A program made the translations under genes and the position numbers. Shown piece by piece: positions 52,971-62,704 of a stretch of 64,000 bases of DNA. The DNA lies in contig JAJKFL010000011.1 in NCBI GenBank assembly GCA_021186555.1, positions 4,904,501 to 4,968,500 on the forward strand, written 5' to 3'. Source of the DNA: Reticulitermes speratus (Eukaryota; Arthropoda; Insecta; Blattodea; Rhinotermitidae). Each line of letters opens with the position of its first letter. The stretch's first letter is position 1. The notes below the pieces were generated by a model. That model saw only the letters and a list, made by a program, of their open reading frames with translations. It was not told the origin of the DNA and searched no databases.

Positions 52971-53426
52971 AAATATCAGTATTAAATAAACACAATCGTT
53001 GTGCCAAATACCAAGATATTTATTGTCTCTAACACCCCTTCATAACACAAATGGGATGTAAAAAAAGTTGTCGGAAAAATTTATTCATTGTTATAAAAAT
53101 AAAAATAAGATTCTGAATAATACAGGGTAGTTAGAGTGGAGTTCAGATTTGTTGTAACAAGTGACGATGGTTTCATTCATGACTGCTCCAGCCATAACAT
53201 CTTTTTTATTACAGAAGAACCAATAAACAATATAAATGTTTATAACAGACACCGCTGGACAGTGGCCTGAAATAGACAAATGCAATCCACATCCTTGAAA
53301 CTTATACAGGGTGATTCATGCGGACAGGTCAACATTTTGGGAGGTGATAATATCGATCATTGTGGTAAAAAAAAGTTCTATGAACATGTGTCTAATTTTG
53401 AATGGCTACTCAGATAGGGCTGTTTG
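52971..53426. other. No recognisable feature
   Basis: AT-rich unique sequence. Confidence 0.45.
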
Positions 53427-53441
53427 AATCTGGTGAGCACA

Positions 53442-53727
53442 GGCCGTGCCATGGCTCAGGCGGTTAGTCGTCGGCCTCTCACCACGGAGGCCCGGGTTCG
53501 ATCCCAGGTCAAGTCCATGTGAGATTTGTGGTGGACAAAGTGGCACTGGGACAGGTTTTTCCCCGAGTTGTCGGTTTTCCCCTGTCGATTTCATTCCACT
53601 GGTGCTCCATTAATTGTAAAACTTGGTAAAAAAAAACTGCTCATCTTCATCATAGGGGTTGCACAAAAAGCCTTAAGGCTGTGGTGCGTCCGTAGCATTT
53701 GCTGCGGGGCCCTTCATCACAAAAAAA
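53442..53727 (+). mobile_element. SINE-A, reference-quality copy with 14-bp TSD
   Basis: Head GGCCGTGCCATGGCTCAGGC at 53442, intact A-box and B-box regions (GGGTTCGATCCC), body and TGCTGCGGGGCCCTTCATCA end with an A tail. TSD AATCTGGTGAGCAC at 53427-53440 and 53728-53741, identical. Confidence 0.96.
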
Positions 53728-53741
53728 AATCTGGTGAGCAC

Positions 53742-54045
53742 TCTTCTTCCTTCCCTCTTTTTAAATATTTTTAATATCCATTTTAATATTATCGACCGTT
53801 TAAAACCTAGTTTTTCAATTCTTTCGAGGTCTTTACGGTCTCCACACTGAAATTTTGTAGGCTTTTCACGTACCTCATGTTCACCTCATGCTTTATGATT
53901 TAATTGTATTGACGGAACAGTATTTGCTGAAATGTTAGAGTATTTTGACAATTATTCGCCAATTAGCTTACTGCATTTATTTCATACTAGTATTTACCTT
54001 CAGTGTAAAATAAAGCCAAAATAGTATTTGCTCTAAATTACGCAC
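53742..54045. other. No recognisable feature
   Basis: Unique AT-rich sequence. Confidence 0.45.
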
Positions 54046-54335
54046 CAAGCCATGAAGATGTAGGGGCAAGTGGAGGCAGAGCTTCACGAATTATTAACCT
54101 CGGTATTAGATTCAACTTAGTGTTCAACTTCACGCCCCGCCAGTTTTATCCCTGAGGGAAACGCCTCCGTTACCCATTCGATAGGCAGCTAGGAGGGAAA
54201 GGGAATTTCCCCGAACAGAAATGAACGCTGTGAAGAAGACAGTAATGTCTAGTCTCTGCCGGGCATCAAACCCAAATTGTTCGGTCTTGCAGCCCGTGGT
54301 CTGGTCACTACAGTCACTGGCATAGCTTGCCTCCT
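54046..54335 (-). mobile_element. SINE-E copy
   Basis: Minus strand: CTATGCCAGTGACTGTAGTG head, degraded B box GGGTTTGATGCCC, then GGCGGGGCGTGAAGTTGAAC, ACCGAGGTTAATAAT and CATCTTCATGGC near the end. Same order as 56.6 kb. Confidence 0.65.
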
Positions 54336-54974
54336 TGCATAACAGGAACACAAACTTAGATGCTGAAAGTTTGGTTAAAGTAAGCACATATCAAACAATA
54401 CAGTTCTTAAGACAAACACTTCGTATATAAGTACCAATACATTTACATTTATTGGTATACTCTTTACATACACTGAAATATATTGTATTTATTTACTTGT
54501 TTATTTAACAATGCTGTCAATAGCTGGGTTTCATAGAGCTACATATCAGGACGGTTAGTGAAAAGCAAACTGAAAAATATACGGAAGGAAGCAGTAGTTT
54601 GGAGGGCCTGAGGAAAAACAAGGAAAAGTCTCAGTCAGAATATTTGGTGTTCCTCTTAAATCCCAACTGGGATTTCGAATAAAATTAGACGCATTACCAC
54701 TTTTTCGGTATGTTGTGATAAGCAATAAAACGCGACACACATTTTCCAGTAAGCTGGGGTATTAAACTGTCCAAGTCGTAAAAATTCATTTTATGTAACG
54801 TTTCAAAACGCTGTAAGCCACAAATCAATTCGTACCGTTACAATACAAAATATCTGCCGTCCACACAATAGAAAGCAGAGATCCCTGCCACCGCAACCCA
54901 CTTCCAAGATATGATAAATTTCTGAGAGTTAATAAAGGTATGACAAAAATGTCTCAGTCTAAGCCATGAAAGCA
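54336..54974. other. No recognisable feature
   Basis: AT-rich unique sequence. Confidence 0.45.
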
Positions 54975-55228
54975 CATACAGGGGATGAAGGTATAGCTCC
55001 ACTTATTCTTGACCTCGGTACCAGTTGGAGGCGAGTGGTTAACTTCAGGCCCCTGAAAGTTCACCTCCTGGAAAGAACCCCGGTACTCTATGAATATGAG
55101 GCTGGGTCGGTCCCAGAGACGGTTTGGAGTTTTGGAAAAAGAAAAAGTTTCTTGCCCCTGCCGGGACTCGAATGTCGGATCGTCGAGCCTGTAGTCTAAC
55201 CACTATACCGACTATGTTATCCGGCTCA
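54975..55228 (-). mobile_element. SINE-D/E copy
   Basis: Minus strand: GAGCCGGATAACATAGTCGG head, B box CATTCGAGTCCCG, body complement AAGAACCCCGGTACTCTATG and GAGGCTGGGTCGGTCCCAGA. Ends at GGTATAGCTCCACTTATTCT side. Confidence 0.7.
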
Positions 55229-55249
55229 TGGGGAGTTCATTTATTCCGT

Positions 55250-55335
55250 AGTCTGTCTTAAGACAGGTCCATAGCCTCTTCCTAAGCGAGTTCTCCAGAG
55301 TGCGATCTAGTGCTTCCTCTTTCAATTTCCAGTAA
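55250..55335 (-). pseudogene. LINE 3' end fragment
   Basis: The minus strand encodes EEALDRTLWRTRLGRGYGPV, the last residues of the same LINE polyprotein as 57080-57490 (RDRTMWRTRLGRGCGPG). Only this 3'-terminal piece is present, as expected for severe 5' truncation. Confidence 0.7.
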
Positions 55336-55469
55336 CATTAACATTAACAAATTAAACCGACAGACCAGTAAATAGAATAACCCACAAGTAATTTTAAATT
55401 TTCAAAAGCAGAGCCTCATTTTGCGTTAGTAAAGAAATACAACTTAGTACTTAGTCGTTAGTGCTCAAG

Positions 55470-55512
55470 ATACAGGCAGAAAATTCCTCCGAAACGTCGG
55501 TAGGTCTACCTG
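55470..55512 (+). ncRNA. Hammerhead-like relic of the foldback family
   Basis: GCAGAAAATTCCTCCGAAAC then GTCGGTAGG, with GATACAGG before and CCTGTATATC after, able to pair as an outer stem. The first core half is lost. Confidence 0.4.
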
Positions 55513-55519
55513 TATATCA

Positions 55520-56595
55520 CTCTACAACGAGTGACAGTAAGCTTGACACAGCGGGTCAACACGTCGAGGCCTCTCATCCTCCTTTACTTCGTCATCGTAA
55601 TAATATTTGGCGCACAGCACAAAGTTGCTGCCTCTCTACTGCACTTAAAAGGTGCAACACTGGCTCGTCTGACGTCACAGCGATGTCACTCCCGTCTGCA
55701 GCCCTCATTGCCTTCTCTTCCCCAAGCCCCACACACCTGTCACCTGCCATTCGATTCACTTCACAGCACTGACCTCACGTTCTGTATACTAACAGCCAGT
55801 CTGTCCATAGACCCAACGTGTTTCAGGATCCCTTAACGTGTTAACGCTACTCAGAGCTTGTCTAATGCCATTATTCTCAACATCTCTATCTTTTTTCGAC
55901 ATCTGTCTTATTCCTCTCTTTGACTTTACAATTCCGGTGATCAAAGTTTAGTTTTAGTTTACTTTAAAGGCTAAAATCCGAAATGTGAAGGCCTACGACA
56001 CCATGATGTTTGTGTGGGTGTATAGAGAGAACGACTGTGTGTGTCGCCACTTCAGCTTTTGAAACAGTAGACAGATTTTCAGAAAGCCGGGTATGAAAGT
56101 CAAGCAACTGCATGTACCACGAATTCCGCAATTCATAATTTCTTACAATCACTAATAACAATACGACGACCGTGCGAAATTTGAGTGCAATAATTAACGC
56201 AACCCTAGAGTTAGGACTGCAACATGTGGTACGGAGACCGTAAATATACTACACATTGTATACGGAATATTCTTTGTAAATCAACAATTACAAACATGGC
56301 GACGAGGCGAAATTCTACGTTTGCATGACACAAATCACACTGAATTTCTACTTAACAAGTTCTTCAGAAAAACAACAATAATAATAATAATAATAACAGG
56401 CCCAGATATGTTGGACTAGATGATTATGCATTACGAAAAAGGCTTTATGCTTTGTGCTCGGAACTAATCGCCATATCTGAGCCGTGTTTCACTTCTTGTT
56501 GCATGCAATAGTTGCTGTGATCTTGCAAACTTGTGAGGTGGATACAAACAGCACATACTCCAATGTGTGCTATTAATGTTGCACGATTATAGACA
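55520..56595. other. No recognisable feature
   Basis: Unique sequence with overlapping ORFs of about 100 codons near 55461-55836, unrecognised; (AAT)n at about 56371-56396. Confidence 0.5.
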
Positions 56596-56905
56596 CTTGA
56601 AGGAGCCGGGATAGGTCAGTCGGTATAAGGACTAGGCTACAGGGTGAATAACCAAGGTACCGTGGTTCGAGTTTCAGCAGTGGAAAGTGACTTTTCTCTT
56701 CACCGCAGCACCCGGACTGCCTCTGGAGCTCACAGATCTTTCAGTTCAATAGATATTATAGTCACTGCCCGGGCGCAAACGTTACCGGGGCGTGATCTGA
56801 CCACTCATCTCTAAGTAGTGTCTAGGTTAAAAGTGAATGCAGCTATACCTCCACTCCCGCTTACGTCTTCATGGCGTCGTGCTTAATTAAGCACACCACA
56901 ACGTT
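56596..56905 (+). mobile_element. SINE-E copy
   Basis: GGAGCCGGGATAGGTCAGTC head, B-box-like GTGGTTCGAGTTTC, CCCGGGCGCAAACGTTACCG, CAGCTATACCTCCACTCCCG and CTTCATGGCGTCGTG end. No TSD found. Confidence 0.75.
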
Positions 56906-56914
56906 TCTTTATAT

Positions 56915-57568
56915 CTGGAGCGTCCAACCTTTTTCGGCAAAGGGCCACAGACGTTATTGTGGGCTGGCTCTCGGGCCCCAAGTGTAACAATCATAGTAAG
57001 TAGTATTCCTATCCGCTTAATGTATTGTGTTATTTTTATAGTATATACTTAATTTGTGCCATAATGGAGCATAGATTTGTAAGGTTCTGAAACTTGGACA
57101 CTTCGAAAAGTAGATCAGAAATACCTGGAAAGTTTTGAAATGTGGCACTGGAGAACGTGAAGATCAGTTAGGCCGATCGTGTGAGAAATGAAGACTATTA
57201 CACAGAGTCAAGGAGGAGAGGAATATCGTACATACAATAAAAAGACGAAGGCTAACTGGATTGGTCACATCTTGCGTAGGAACAGCCTTCTAAAACACGT
57301 CATTAAAGAAAATATACAAGTAAAGACGGAAGTGACGGGAAGACGAGGAAGAAGACGTAAGTAGCTACTGGATGACCTTAAGGAAACGAGAGGATGCTGG
57401 AAATTGAAACAGAAAGCACGAGATCGCACTATGTGGAGAACTCGCTTAGGAAGAGGCTGTGGACCTGGCGTAAGACAAAACTGCGTGGTGGTGATGATGT
57501 TACGTAATTTACAGCTGTGGCTGAGAGCCACATAACACAACCTGGCGGGCAGCGGTTTGGACACCGTG
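56915..57568. mobile_element. hAT-like element holding a LINE 3' end
   Basis: The left end CTGGAGCGTCCAACCTTTTT and right end GGTTTGGACACCGTG are inverted around GTCCAA(A)CC, with CTTTATAT (56907-56914) and CTTTAGAT (57569-57576) as an 8-bp duplication with one mismatch. GGCAAAGGGCCAC after the left end is hAT-like subterminal sequence. The interior is largely LINE-derived. Confidence 0.65.
57080..57490 (+). pseudogene. LINE reverse-transcriptase C-terminal pseudogene
   Basis: Frames on the plus strand give GSETWTLRKVDQKYLESF and EMWHWRT, a stop, a damaged middle with further stops and a frame change, then ANWIGHILRRNSLLKHVIKE, TGRRGRRRK, a stop and RDRTMWRTRLGRGCGPG. This order (SETW, EMW.WR, IGHILRRN, GRRGRRR, WRTRLG) is the C-terminal part of an insect non-LTR retrotransposon polyprotein. 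The enzyme would prime reverse transcription at a nicked site; here the catalytic domain and endonuclease are missing and several stops intervene. It matches the 55.25 kb piece at the 3' end and lies inside a hAT-like element. Confidence 0.8.
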
Positions 57569-57576
57569 CTTTAGAT

Positions 57577-58225
57577 ATTTACAATATACACAGGGGTCAA
57601 GTAGCGATTTGAAGAGGTGTAGAAAAAGAAACGTAGTCATAGTGTCTCATTAGCGTGACTTGTCAAAGATACTAACATTTTTCAAGACGTTAGGATATAA
57701 GTTACTTTCCATTCCCGTATCTAATTTTTATGACTTATGTAAACTGGATACATAATGGGTCTTTTGCATGCCAAGTAGCCTTAAGTTACGGAGTCTAGCT
57801 ACGAGTACGCTAAATGGGCCATTACGGACAGAGAAGAGACAATATTCTAGCTTGGGGTTGGGCGTAGAGATAACTTCCCGTTCTAAATGGGCCGATTGTT
57901 AAGAAGCCTTCCCAGCATTCATGTTCCTCCAAACTGCGAGTCTCACTAAAACTCAGAACTCCTGTTCCCAGACATTAACCCATACAGTTACGTGTTTGTG
58001 TGAGGTTTGAATAGTTAATTGTAAATGCCTATGACAAAACTATGGCAGTGTCGCTGATTTTTGTTTCACGACATTTTATGCAGCTCTTAGTTTAGTTTTC
58101 CTCCTGTCGCTCCTTGCGGAGCATAGGACCTCCTTTCAGAGGTTTCTTGGTCTGGAGGTGTGCATTCTGTAGTGAGTGACCAGTCCACTGACTGCACAAG
58201 TTCTACTCATTCTGATATAACTTCC
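57577..58225. other. No recognisable feature
   Basis: Unique sequence. Confidence 0.45.
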
Positions 58226-58475
58226 AGGAGACTTGGGTGAGAAATGGCCGCTGAATTTTGCTTACGAGCATTACTAGTTCTATTCATGCCCGTAAGGTTC
58301 TTTTACATGCCGTAAATCTACGACATGGGACCGACGACTTTAATTCCCCTCCGAAGGAAGTTGTGCTACGGATTTTTATCACCCTTAAAAATCCATCCAC
58401 CTCGGCCGGGATTGAACCCGCGAATCTTGGGTCCAGTGGCGAGCACGCTAACCACTAGTCCACCGAGGGCGAATT
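58226..58475 (-). mobile_element. SINE-F: tRNA-derived, single copy here
   Basis: Minus strand: CGCCCTCGGTGGACTAGTGG, TTAGCGTGCTCGCCACTGGA, B box GGGTTCAATCCCGGC, then GGTGGATGGATTTTTAAGGG and CTACGGCATGTAAAAGAACC-type body. Clear A and B boxes about 40 bp apart and a tRNA-like 5' half, then unrelated body, so a SINE and not a tRNA gene. Confidence 0.75.
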
Positions 58476-58670
58476 ATGCAGCTCTAGGGTACTTAATTGA
58501 TCTCGTTTTTCCTGTTCCCACACATCAGCCGGTATACTTACGCGTTTATGAATTCTGCATCATTAATTACATACGCCTATAACAAAACCATGACAGTTTG
58601 CTGATTTTTGTTTCACGATATTATATGAAGATCTAGGGTACTCAATTTGATCTCGGTTTTCTTAACCTGT

Positions 58671-58980
58671 GGGGGCACGTGGTGGAGCAGTTGGTTGAGA
58701 CACTGCCCTAGAAGCCGGAAGGTCGCGAGTTCCATTTCCGATGGTGTCATTACAATTTTTCGTTAACATAATACTTTCGGCCGCACCTTGGCCCTGGGGT
58801 CGACTCAGCCTCTATCAGAGATGAGTACCGGGATGGGTGGTAAAGGCGGCCGGTATGTAGGGCTGACAAACTTAAGACCTTCATGTGCCAATTGTGTAGA
58901 AATTCTAGGAGCCTCAACCTCCTGGAACCCTCGCGGACTGTCCAGGCCTGTACAGGGATTGCTTTCCCTTTACCTTTTAC
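58671..58980 (+). mobile_element. SINE-C copy with short TSD
   Basis: GGTGGAGCAGTTGGTTGAGA, B-box region GCGAGTTCCATTTCC, GGTAAAGGCGGCCGGTATGT, GGCCTGTACAGGGATTGCTT and a CCCTTTACCTTTT end. TAACCT at 58663-58668 and 58981-58986. Confidence 0.88.
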
Positions 58981-58986
58981 TAACCT

Positions 58987-59317
58987 TTAGAATTTCTGCT
59001 TATTATTTGTGGTATTTATACCTACTTCCTCCTCACTCTGGAAACAGCAGGAAGAATAGAGACGGATTAGATTCCGCGTAGAGGAGTTATCCAGTCTCCA
59101 GGTGGCAATTCAGTCAACAGAGTATCCCATCCAAGAGTTATAAATCTTTCAATATTTTTACATTTAATTGTAGGAATTATATGAGACCGAGTTGTACCTA
59201 CTCCTTAATAACAGACGAGTAAGAAACACCGGCGGAAAGATAATTAGTGGAAGAAAATGAAAGTGCTTAGAGCAAGACATTATCACCTTGCCCACAAAAA
59301 AAAAACGCTTATGGAAG
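58987..59317. other. No recognisable feature
   Basis: Unique sequence. Confidence 0.45.
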
Positions 59318-59390
59318 ACCCTAGGTTTGAAGACGGGACTTTACGGTGAGAAGCCGACCACGAACGGTCTGAGCTATGGCAACACTCTCC
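59318..59390 (-). mobile_element. SINE-A head fragment
   Basis: Minus strand: TTGCCATAGCTCAGACCGTT, GGCTTCTCACCGTAAAGTCC, GTCTTCAAACCTAGGG, a diverged SINE-A head with damaged B box. Confidence 0.5.
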
Positions 59391-59455
59391 CCTGGGATCA
59401 AACATAAACGTTCATAAATAATACTGATGCTTCTTCATGGTGAGATATTCGGAGG

Positions 59456-59737
59456 TAAAGTTCTCCCTAAAACAGGCCATGAAGGCCCAGAGGGGGAGTA
59501 GAGGTATAGCTCTACTCTTTCTTTAACCCCGGCACTAGATGAGGGTGGGTGGTTAACTCCACGCCCCGGCCGCTTTATCCCCGGGAAAGAGACCCAGTAC
59601 CTAATTTATAGGAGGCTGGGTAGGCCCCAGGGCCGGTCTGGACGGCTGCGAAAAATCTCGCCCCCACCGGGATTAGATCCCCGGACCGTCGAGCCCGTAG
59701 CGAGTCGCTATACCGACTACGCTGTCCCGGCCCACAC
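59456..59737 (-). mobile_element. SINE-D with TSD
   Basis: Minus-strand full copy (GGCCGGGACAGCGTAGTCGG head; GAGACCCAGTACCTAATTTA body complement). TSD ATATTCGGAGG (59445-59455) and ATATTCAGAGG (59738-59748). Confidence 0.92.
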
Positions 59738-59748
59738 ATATTCAGAGG

Positions 59749-60376
59749 GCATACGCTTTATTTTCATGACTCATACTCTTTCCAGTCGGGATGCCACGAC
59801 AATGCGAGAGATTTCTAGTTAGCAAAGATTTTACGCAAATTGAATAATTCCAAAGCTTCTTTCGTCGTTCTACATAGGTTCTGTTTCGTTTAAATCGATC
59901 ACAGGTTCTTGTGTTGCTATTAAAAGTCGCCGAGAACTGGTGTGTCCGTTGGGAACAGCAGTGATAAATTGCCGTTCGTAAGTAAACACTTCCAAGTAAT
60001 CGCGTATAAATCTTTGCGTTAAAGTACCTGTAAGGAGATTCTGAACTGCGTAGAATGAATCAGTTGCATGAGGATCCTTGGCCTTATAAACTACAGACCT
60101 GACAGTGCTTAAGCAAGCAAACATGAGGACTGGAATAATTTGTAGCCGAAATGAAGATAAGAGAAGCCAAAATTATGCAGCGCGCTTCTTTGCTTTGACA
60201 CTAAGAACCCGTTTATAATATTTTCCTGGATGGAGGTTCATAAAATTTTTGTGAATAAGTCAGTAACACAGGTAGAGTTCATTACTAGCTCAACACTAAT
60301 CTGTCTTCTGAACAGGCCCCTATTATTAACAACTCGCCATACGCATATATTATACAATTCAAGAAAATTCACTGGG
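59749..60376. other. No recognisable feature
   Basis: Unique sequence with an 84-codon minus ORF, not recognised. Confidence 0.5.
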
Positions 60377-60389
60377 TATTAATAGAAAT

Positions 60390-60644
60390 GTGGGCCGTAG
60401 CTCAGTCAATATAGCGACTCGCTACGAACTGGACGGTCCGGGGATCGAATCCCGGTGGGGGCGAGATTTTCAGCACCCGTCCAGACCGGCCCTGGGGCCC
60501 ACCCAGCTTTCTGTACAATGGGTACCGGGTCAATCCCGGGGGTAAAGGGGACGGGGCGTGGCGTTGACCACCCACCCCCAATTTAGCCCCAATTTACTCC
60601 CCCTCTGGGCCTTCAAGGCCTGTTCTAGGGTGAAGGTTACCTTT
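60390..60644 (+). mobile_element. SINE-D with TSD
   Basis: GGGCCGTAGCTCAGTCAATA head, GGGGATCGAATCCC B box, full body to GGGTGAAGGTTACCTTT. TSD TATTAATAGAAAT (60377-60389) and TATTGATAGAAAT (60645-60657). Confidence 0.93.
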
Positions 60645-60664
60645 TATTGATAGAAATTGTAACA

Positions 60665-60925
60665 AATAGGCCTGAAACATTTCTCATTCTGAGAAGAATT
60701 GACCGAGATATTATCCTAGATGTACATAGGTCTTCATGTAAAGTACCCGTTAGTCTTGTCAGAATTTAATGAAACTTGAATTTTCTCGACTGATTTTCGA
60801 AAAAATACTCAAACATCAAATTTAATGAAAATCCGCCCAGTGGGAGCCCAGTTGTTCCATGCAGACAGACAGACAGACATGACGTAGCTAATAGTCGCTT
60901 TCTGCAATTTTGCAAAGGTGCCTAA
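60665..60925 (+). mobile_element. Helitron-like 3' half
   Basis: From GAAACATTTCTCATTCTGAG through AGGTCTTCATGTAAAGTACC, GAATTTAATGAAACTTGAAT and (GACA)n to hairpin TGCAATTTTGCA (60903-60914), then CTAA (60922-60925), followed by T. The 5' half is missing. Confidence 0.65.
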
Positions 60926-61074
60926 TAACACAGCGGGGTGCATCAAGCAAATACAAACAGATTAAAAATTTTGATTTTGACCAAAATAGTGTAAACCAAA
61001 TTTGGTTTCATTTCCTATGCGTACTTAATACAGCTGGTTCGAGGTACTTTTATACGTTACTAGTCTCTACGTAG

Positions 61075-61358
61075 GTAAGGTAAAGTTCACCCTATAACAG
61101 GCCATGAAGACCCGGAGGGGGAGTAGAGGTATAGCTCTACTCTTTCTTTAACCTCGGCACTAGATGGGGGTGGGTGGTCAACTCCACGCCTCGGCCGCTT
61201 TACCCCCGGGAGTGACCCGGTACCCATTGTACAGGAGGCTGGGTAGGCCCCAGGGCCGGTCTGGACAGGTGCGAAAAGTCTCGCCTCCACCGGGATTCGA
61301 TCCCCGGACCGTCCAGCCTGTAGCGAGTCGCTATACCGACTGCGCTATCCCGGCCCAT
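61075..61358 (-). mobile_element. SINE-D with perfect 14-bp TSD
   Basis: Full minus-strand copy, B-box complement GGGATTCGATCCCC, head GCTATACCGACTGCGCTATC. TSD TAGTCTCTACGTAG at 61061-61074 and 61359-61372, identical, so a recent insertion. Confidence 0.95.
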
Positions 61359-61372
61359 TAGTCTCTACGTAG

Positions 61373-62446
61373 AGAAAATCGAAGCATAGTATGGAAGTGA
61401 GGGGTACTTGTGACAAAGTGTTGGCAGGTTTAAGAGCCAGCAGTAATACGGCCAACAAGAGCACTCACCTTCTACGCGTTTCATAGCCACGTGTAGCTCA
61501 CAGCAGTATCGCTTAACCCCTACTTGCTTCCCTCGATCGATTCACACCTGCAGGTCCTGCCTGCAGTAAATTAGGCAACTTTTGGCTCTATCGATTCCTT
61601 GTAATTCAACGACGCGATACGATAACATGTTTTTCAACTAACATAAGGCAGACAGGCATTGTGTTAGCCACAGATGGAAGCAGGATTTTTTTTTTGCCTG
61701 ATGTTAAAAGTTTGTTCAGAATTGCATATGGCTCGTGCTTTATAGCAGAACTAACGAGAAAACTTTGAAAGGTTGAAAAGCAAAATAAAATACAAAAGTA
61801 TTTTTTACGAAGGTTAACGACATTCTTTCAGCAGATAATTAAAATCGCTCACACTACCTGACGAGAGCAAGTTAGCACAGACACAACGCCTTCAACGTAC
61901 ATTTCTGAGACATCCAGACACTGTAGCCGAACAGTGAGTTCGAGCCCCAGTCGAGCCTCCCTACCCCTCTACGTGAGGAAAGGGAAATATTTGTGTGTGT
62001 GTGTGTCCAACCTCAGCCTGAGGAAGGACCCTCTAACCTTCCGACCTTCCAGTTTCGCTCTACGATATTCGTGTAGGGACAGAGGGCAAAAAGAAAAGGG
62101 AGTGAGGTTGGAGACAAGAGGAGGGAGTAGAAAGAAGGGCAGAAGAAGACCCGCCGACCGGCAACAGTCGGTTTTTAGAAAAATAAGTATGCGGATCCAT
62201 GCTGTAGCCGGCTCTGATATTCGTATGTATTGATGTGACTAAATAAAGGTGTGAACCCCAGTCGAAAGTAATCTATCTCGTCGTTGAGGGTGCTAGTGAG
62301 ACCAGCAACGGACAGCGACAGCACATAGCTTGCTGTCCTTACCTCCAGACCAATTTGACACAGATATTTGAACTATGCACTGTGACACAGTCCGTGAGAG
62401 TTAAGTTACCAGGATGGCGATAATATCACTGCCTTTCGGCAAGTGA
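61373..62446. other. No recognisable feature apart from a (GT)n tract
   Basis: (GT)n at about 61991-62007. A 99-codon ORF (61934-62233) is Arg/Ser-rich without a recognised domain. Confidence 0.5.
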
Positions 62447-62612
62447 GCTGTGTAGTTTGGTAGCTATGTACTGACGTTTGGGAGGAAACTGTTGTTTATT
62501 GTCTTCACGACATTGTACCCTCAAGATCCGTTAGCAGATATAAAGAAACGTCGGTAACTATCTACCAAACCACATGGCCTCTATACGATATAAAGCTTTC
62601 ACGGCGACTGAA
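62447..62612. mobile_element. Foldback relic
   Basis: TGTGTAGTTTGGTAGCTATG and TACTGACGTTT at left are inverted as AAACGTCGGTA.ACTATCTACCAAAC.CACA at right (dots mark gaps). The end AAAGCTTTCACGGCGACTG resembles the GGCTTCCGCAGCGATG terminus of the 22.3 kb element. Confidence 0.6.
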
Positions 62613-62704
62613 TTGAATAAAATTTTATCTGGCTAGCAGCCGCGTCAGATGATTGAATGGTGAGTAAACTAACGTTTCGAGGACCGTCTGTGTTCTCGTG
62701 AGCT

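Noticed and set aside
58395-58470. tRNA gene (minus strand)
   Set aside because: A and B boxes are present but the 3' acceptor half is missing and the sequence runs into a SINE body. The same applies to all other tRNA-like heads in the window.
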